Source of the DNA: CAITSH01 sp025356665
GTDB lineage: Bacteria > Pseudomonadota > Gammaproteobacteria > Burkholderiales > SG8-39
Length of the DNA: 64,000 nt
Assembly: GCA_025356665.1 (NCBI GenBank)
Contig: JANXRV010000044.1
Span: 1 to 64,000 of the forward strand
Reading direction: 5' to 3'
In this document: one piece after another, positions 61,495-64,000 of the stretch
Layout of the letters: each line of letters starts with the position of its first letter
Numbering within the stretch: position 1 is the stretch's first letter
Position numbers and translations under genes: made by a program
The notes under the pieces: generated by a model
Seen by the model: the letters and a program-made list of their open reading frames with translations, nothing else
The model's database searches: none
Told to the model about the DNA's origin: nothing

Positions 61495-62109
61495 ATGAGT
61501 GATCTTGATATTTACAAAAAACAGAACTTCGGCAACCTCGCCGGTTTCGGCGAGCGCACCGGCCTGCTGGTCGTGGACTTCACCGTCGGCTTCAACGACC
61601 CGGCGCATTTTGGCGGCGGCAATATTGATGCCGCGGTCAAGCGCACCGTCGGACTGCTGGCGCATTTTCGCAACACCGGCCGCCCCGTCGCCCACAGCCG
61701 CGTCGTCTATGCCGATGACGGCTCGGACTGGGGCGTGTTCGCAATCAAGGCGCCGGCCCTCAAGACGCTGACCGAGACCGCCGCAATAGGGCAATTCGTC
61801 CCCGAGCTCACGCCCATCGCCGGCGAACTCATCGTGCGCAAGACCCAGGCCTCGGCGTTTTTCAACACCGGACTCAGCGCCTGGTTGCTGCAACGGCGCG
61901 TCGACACCCTTGTCGTCGCCGGTTGCACCACCTCGGGCTGCGTGCGCGCCAGCGTGGTCGACGCGCTCAGCAACAACCTGCGCACCATTGTCGCCACAGA
62001 CTGCGTCGGCGACCGCGCGCAGGGGCCGCATGAGGCCAACCTCTTCGACATGGGCCAAAAATACGCCGACTTGCTCATGCGTGATGAGATCATCGCCGCG
62101 CTTGCCTGA
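61495..62109 (+). CDS. isochorismatase-fold amidohydrolase
   Basis: A 204-residue cysteine hydrolase. The triad is intact: Asp in GLLVVDFTVGFND, Lys in LIVRKTQASAFFNT, Cys in VVAGCTTSGCVRASVVDAL. The last motif is typical of N-carbamoylsarcosine amidase and maleamate amidohydrolase (NicF) relatives. With the racemase-fold and FAD monooxygenase genes downstream it resembles the nicF-nicE-nicC set. The substrate is inferred only from context. Confidence 0.9.
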   Translation: MSDLDIYKKQNFGNLAGFGERTGLLVVDFTVGFNDPAHFGGGNIDAAVKRTVGLLAHFRNTGRPVAHSRVVYADDGSDWGVFAIKAPALKTLTETAAIGQFVPELTPIAGELIVRKTQASAFFNTGLSAWLLQRRVDTLVVAGCTTSGCVRASVVDALSNNLRTIVATDCVGDRAQGPHEANLFDMGQKYADLLMRDEIIAALA

Positions 62110-62234
62110 AACCCGCGACGCCCCCGGCGCGGTGCGATACGATGCGAAACCATCCTCGCGCCGCGCTTGCCGCTACAATCGTGAATATCCCAAACATCAC
62201 CCCCCTCCCGCAGACCTGAACGAAGGAGTTACCC

Positions 62235-63011
62235 ATGCCAGCCGGCGCCGCAGCAAAAGCCAAAACCCGCGATTCACTCGGATTGCGCCACACCTTCGGC
62301 GTAATCGCCCCATCGACCAATACTTCGGTGCAGCCGGAGTACGAGATGATGAAGCCGTATGGCGTGACCAACCATTTTTCGCGCATTGTCATCCCCGACA
62401 CCAAGGTGAGCGACGACAAATCATTCATGGTGCTGATGAACAATATCCGCGCCACACTGATGGACTCGGTCGATTCGGTGATGTCCTGCAACCCCGACTC
62501 CATCATCATGGGCATGTCGGCCGAGACATTCTGGGACGGCCGTGACGGCGCCACCAAACTGCAACGCAAAGTCGAAAAACACGCCGGCGTCAACGTGGCG
62601 ATGGGTTCGGACGCCTGCCAGGCGGCGCTGCGCAAATACGGCAAGGTCAAGCGCCTTGGCATCATCACCCCTTACATGCCGGTTGGCGACAAACAGGTGC
62701 ACCGTTTTTTCACCGACTGCGGCTTTGACGTGGTCAACCTCAAAGGCCTCAAATGCGCCAGCCCGGTGCTGATCGCACACGCGAGCAAGACGCAGTTGCG
62801 AGACGCCATCATTGAAGTGAACAAGGGCAAGGTCGACGCCATCGTCCAGGTGGGCACCAACCTCGCCATGGCCGAGGTGGCCGCCATGGCCGAGTTCTGG
62901 CTGGGCAAACCGGTGATCGCCATCAACACCGCCACCTATTGGTGGGCGCTGCGCCAAAAAGGCATCAAGGACAAAATCTACGGCCTCGGTTCACTGCTGG
63001 CAGAGCACTGA
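62235..63011 (+). CDS. Asp/Glu racemase-fold protein (maleate isomerase-like) without catalytic Cys
   Basis: A 258-residue protein. GVIAPSTNTSVQPEYEMM is the substrate-binding N-terminus of maleate isomerase / arylmalonate decarboxylase relatives. The first catalytic Cys position reads IIMGMSAETFW and the second VQVGTNLAM, so both Cys are missing. The chemistry must differ, or the protein binds without the usual thiolate. AAGGAG precedes the ATG; TACAAT at 62174-62179 is a possible -10. It ends 1 base before the FAD monooxygenase gene. Confidence 0.82.
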   Translation: MPAGAAAKAKTRDSLGLRHTFGVIAPSTNTSVQPEYEMMKPYGVTNHFSRIVIPDTKVSDDKSFMVLMNNIRATLMDSVDSVMSCNPDSIIMGMSAETFWDGRDGATKLQRKVEKHAGVNVAMGSDACQAALRKYGKVKRLGIITPYMPVGDKQVHRFFTDCGFDVVNLKGLKCASPVLIAHASKTQLRDAIIEVNKGKVDAIVQVGTNLAMAEVAAMAEFWLGKPVIAINTATYWWALRQKGIKDKIYGLGSLLAEH

Positions 63012-63012
63012 A

Positions 63013-64000
63013 ATGACTGCAGACAAACGCGTGCTCATCGCCGGCGCGGGTCCGGTCGGCATGATTTCGGCGCTGGTGCTTGCCAAGGCCGGCATGAAAG
63101 TAAGCCTGTTCGAACGGCGCGGCGAACTGGCCGAGGACCTGCGCGCGTCAACTTTTCATCCGCCGACGCTAGACATGATCGCGCGCATCGACCCGACGCT
63201 GACGGCAGACCTGCACAGCCAGGGCCTGGTGGCGCGCCACACCCAGTTTCGCGACCGCAAAAGCGGCCTCATCGCCGAATTTGATGCCGAGGTGCTGCGC
63301 GGCGACACCGACCACCCCTACCGTCTGCAGTGCGAGCAGTGGAAAATGACGCGCCTGATTCGCGACCGCCTCAAGGCCTTTCCGGATGTCGACTTGAACC
63401 TTGAGGCCAAAGTGCTGGACGTCGAGCAAAACACCGACGGCATCACACTAAAAATAGAGCGCGCCGGCCATGTCGAAACCCACCGCGGCGACTGGCTGAT
63501 CGGCGCGGACGGCGCCTGGAGCGCCGTGCGCACTGCGCTTGGCATCGCGTTCGAGGGCATGACCTACCCGGAACGCTTTTACGTCGCCAGCACGACGTTT
63601 GATTTCGCCGCCGTCCTGGACGGTTTGTCGCTGGTCAACTACGTGTCCGATCCAGACGAATGGTGCGTGCTGCTGCGCGTGCCGGGCATGTGGCGTGTGC
63701 TCTTTCCCACACGCAACGATGAGGCCGACGAGGACGTCGTTTCGGACGCCTCGACCGAGGCGCGCCTGCAAGGCGTTTGGCAAAAACCGGAGCGCTACGA
63801 AACCATCCATCGCACGCTCTACCCGGTGCACCAGCGCGTGGCCACGACCTATCGCGCCGGTCGCGCCTTTCTTGCCGGCGATTCCGCCCATATCAACAAC
63901 CCGATTGGCGGCATGGGCATGAACGGCGGGGTGCACGATGCACTGAACCTTTGCGACAAACTCATTCGCGTTGCACGCGGCGAAGATGCCGGCTTGCTGG
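63013..64000 (+). CDS. FAD-dependent aromatic monooxygenase, partial
   Basis: The window ends after 329 codons, so the C-terminus is missing. Group A flavoprotein hydroxylase: the FAD motif VLIAGAGPVGMISALVLAKAGMKVSLFERR, the NADPH/FAD DG motif GADGAWSAVRTALG, and GD motif FLAGDSAHINNPIGGMGMNGGVHDALNL. It probably hydroxylates an aromatic or N-heteroaromatic acid. NicC (6-hydroxynicotinate 3-monooxygenase) is one candidate, given the two genes before it. Start ATG is 1 base after the previous stop. Confidence 0.92.
   Translation, partial: MTADKRVLIAGAGPVGMISALVLAKAGMKVSLFERRGELAEDLRASTFHPPTLDMIARIDPTLTADLHSQGLVARHTQFRDRKSGLIAEFDAEVLRGDTDHPYRLQCEQWKMTRLIRDRLKAFPDVDLNLEAKVLDVEQNTDGITLKIERAGHVETHRGDWLIGADGAWSAVRTALGIAFEGMTYPERFYVASTTFDFAAVLDGLSLVNYVSDPDEWCVLLRVPGMWRVLFPTRNDEADEDVVSDASTEARLQGVWQKPERYETIHRTLYPVHQRVATTYRAGRAFLAGDSAHINNPIGGMGMNGGVHDALNLCDKLIRVARGEDAGLL

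Overview
The window looks like a chromosomal segment of a GC-rich betaproteobacterium, most likely Burkholderiales or a close relative. The evidence is six orphan Bug-type (tripartite tricarboxylate) solute-binding proteins, a type A rnpB, the rsmI / lpoA-yraN-diaA-dolP neighbourhood, and a urt-ure urea locus. This is inferred from gene content; no phylogeny was run. There are no transposases, integrases, phage genes, CRISPR arrays, tRNAs or rRNAs that I can support.

Region 1 (1-2.5 kb) has a small TIGR02450-type protein, YbiB and the RNase P RNA. Region 2 (2.5-17.2 kb) is a complete urea utilisation locus in an unusual layout. ureD stands alone. It is followed by a b-type cytochrome / molybdopterin oxidoreductase pair with two methionine-rich exported peptides, matching the MrpX-YedY1Z1 type of hypochlorite defence. 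Next comes the urea ABC transporter urtABCDE on the minus strand, behind a candidate sigma54 promoter with an NtrC-like box. Divergent from it are ureABC-ureE-ureF-ureG and a nickel permease. Region 3 (17.2-38 kb) is a patchwork of catabolic genes: SDRs, a cupin, a hydrolase, an M20-like protein, two acyl-CoA ligases, a thioesterase, an MDR oxidoreductase, a UbiD-family decarboxylase and five Bug proteins. It also has a cysteine-dioxygenase-like gene divergent from an Lrp regulator.

Region 4 (38-44.4 kb) is core genome: a DUF3025 gene, pyrC, rsmI, lpoA, yraN, an exported HIRAN protein, diaA and dolP. Region 5 (44.4-48.4 kb) is a two-component pair. The membrane histidine kinase is next to a response regulator that carries both a class III nucleotidyl cyclase and a Ser/Thr protein kinase. 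Region 6 (49.8-60.6 kb) has a MerR/B12-binding regulator of the CarH/LitR photoreceptor type. It is divergent from ten co-directional genes: glutathione peroxidase, folE2, flavin oxidoreductase, DUF1365, CFA-type methyltransferase, CHI-like protein, MFS, DUF3833, SDR and NTF2-like. This reads as a light-responsive membrane-lipid and oxidative stress operon. Region 7 (60.7-64 kb) has a GST and an isochorismatase-fold / Asp-Glu racemase-fold / FAD monooxygenase trio resembling the nic nicotinate pathway. The last gene runs off the window.

Two kinds of repeat run through the window. One is a family of about 35-bp REP-like palindromes in intergenic gaps. The other is at least ten unrelated short tandem repeats (6-15 bp units) at gene borders, some touching start codons (ureD, the nickel permease).
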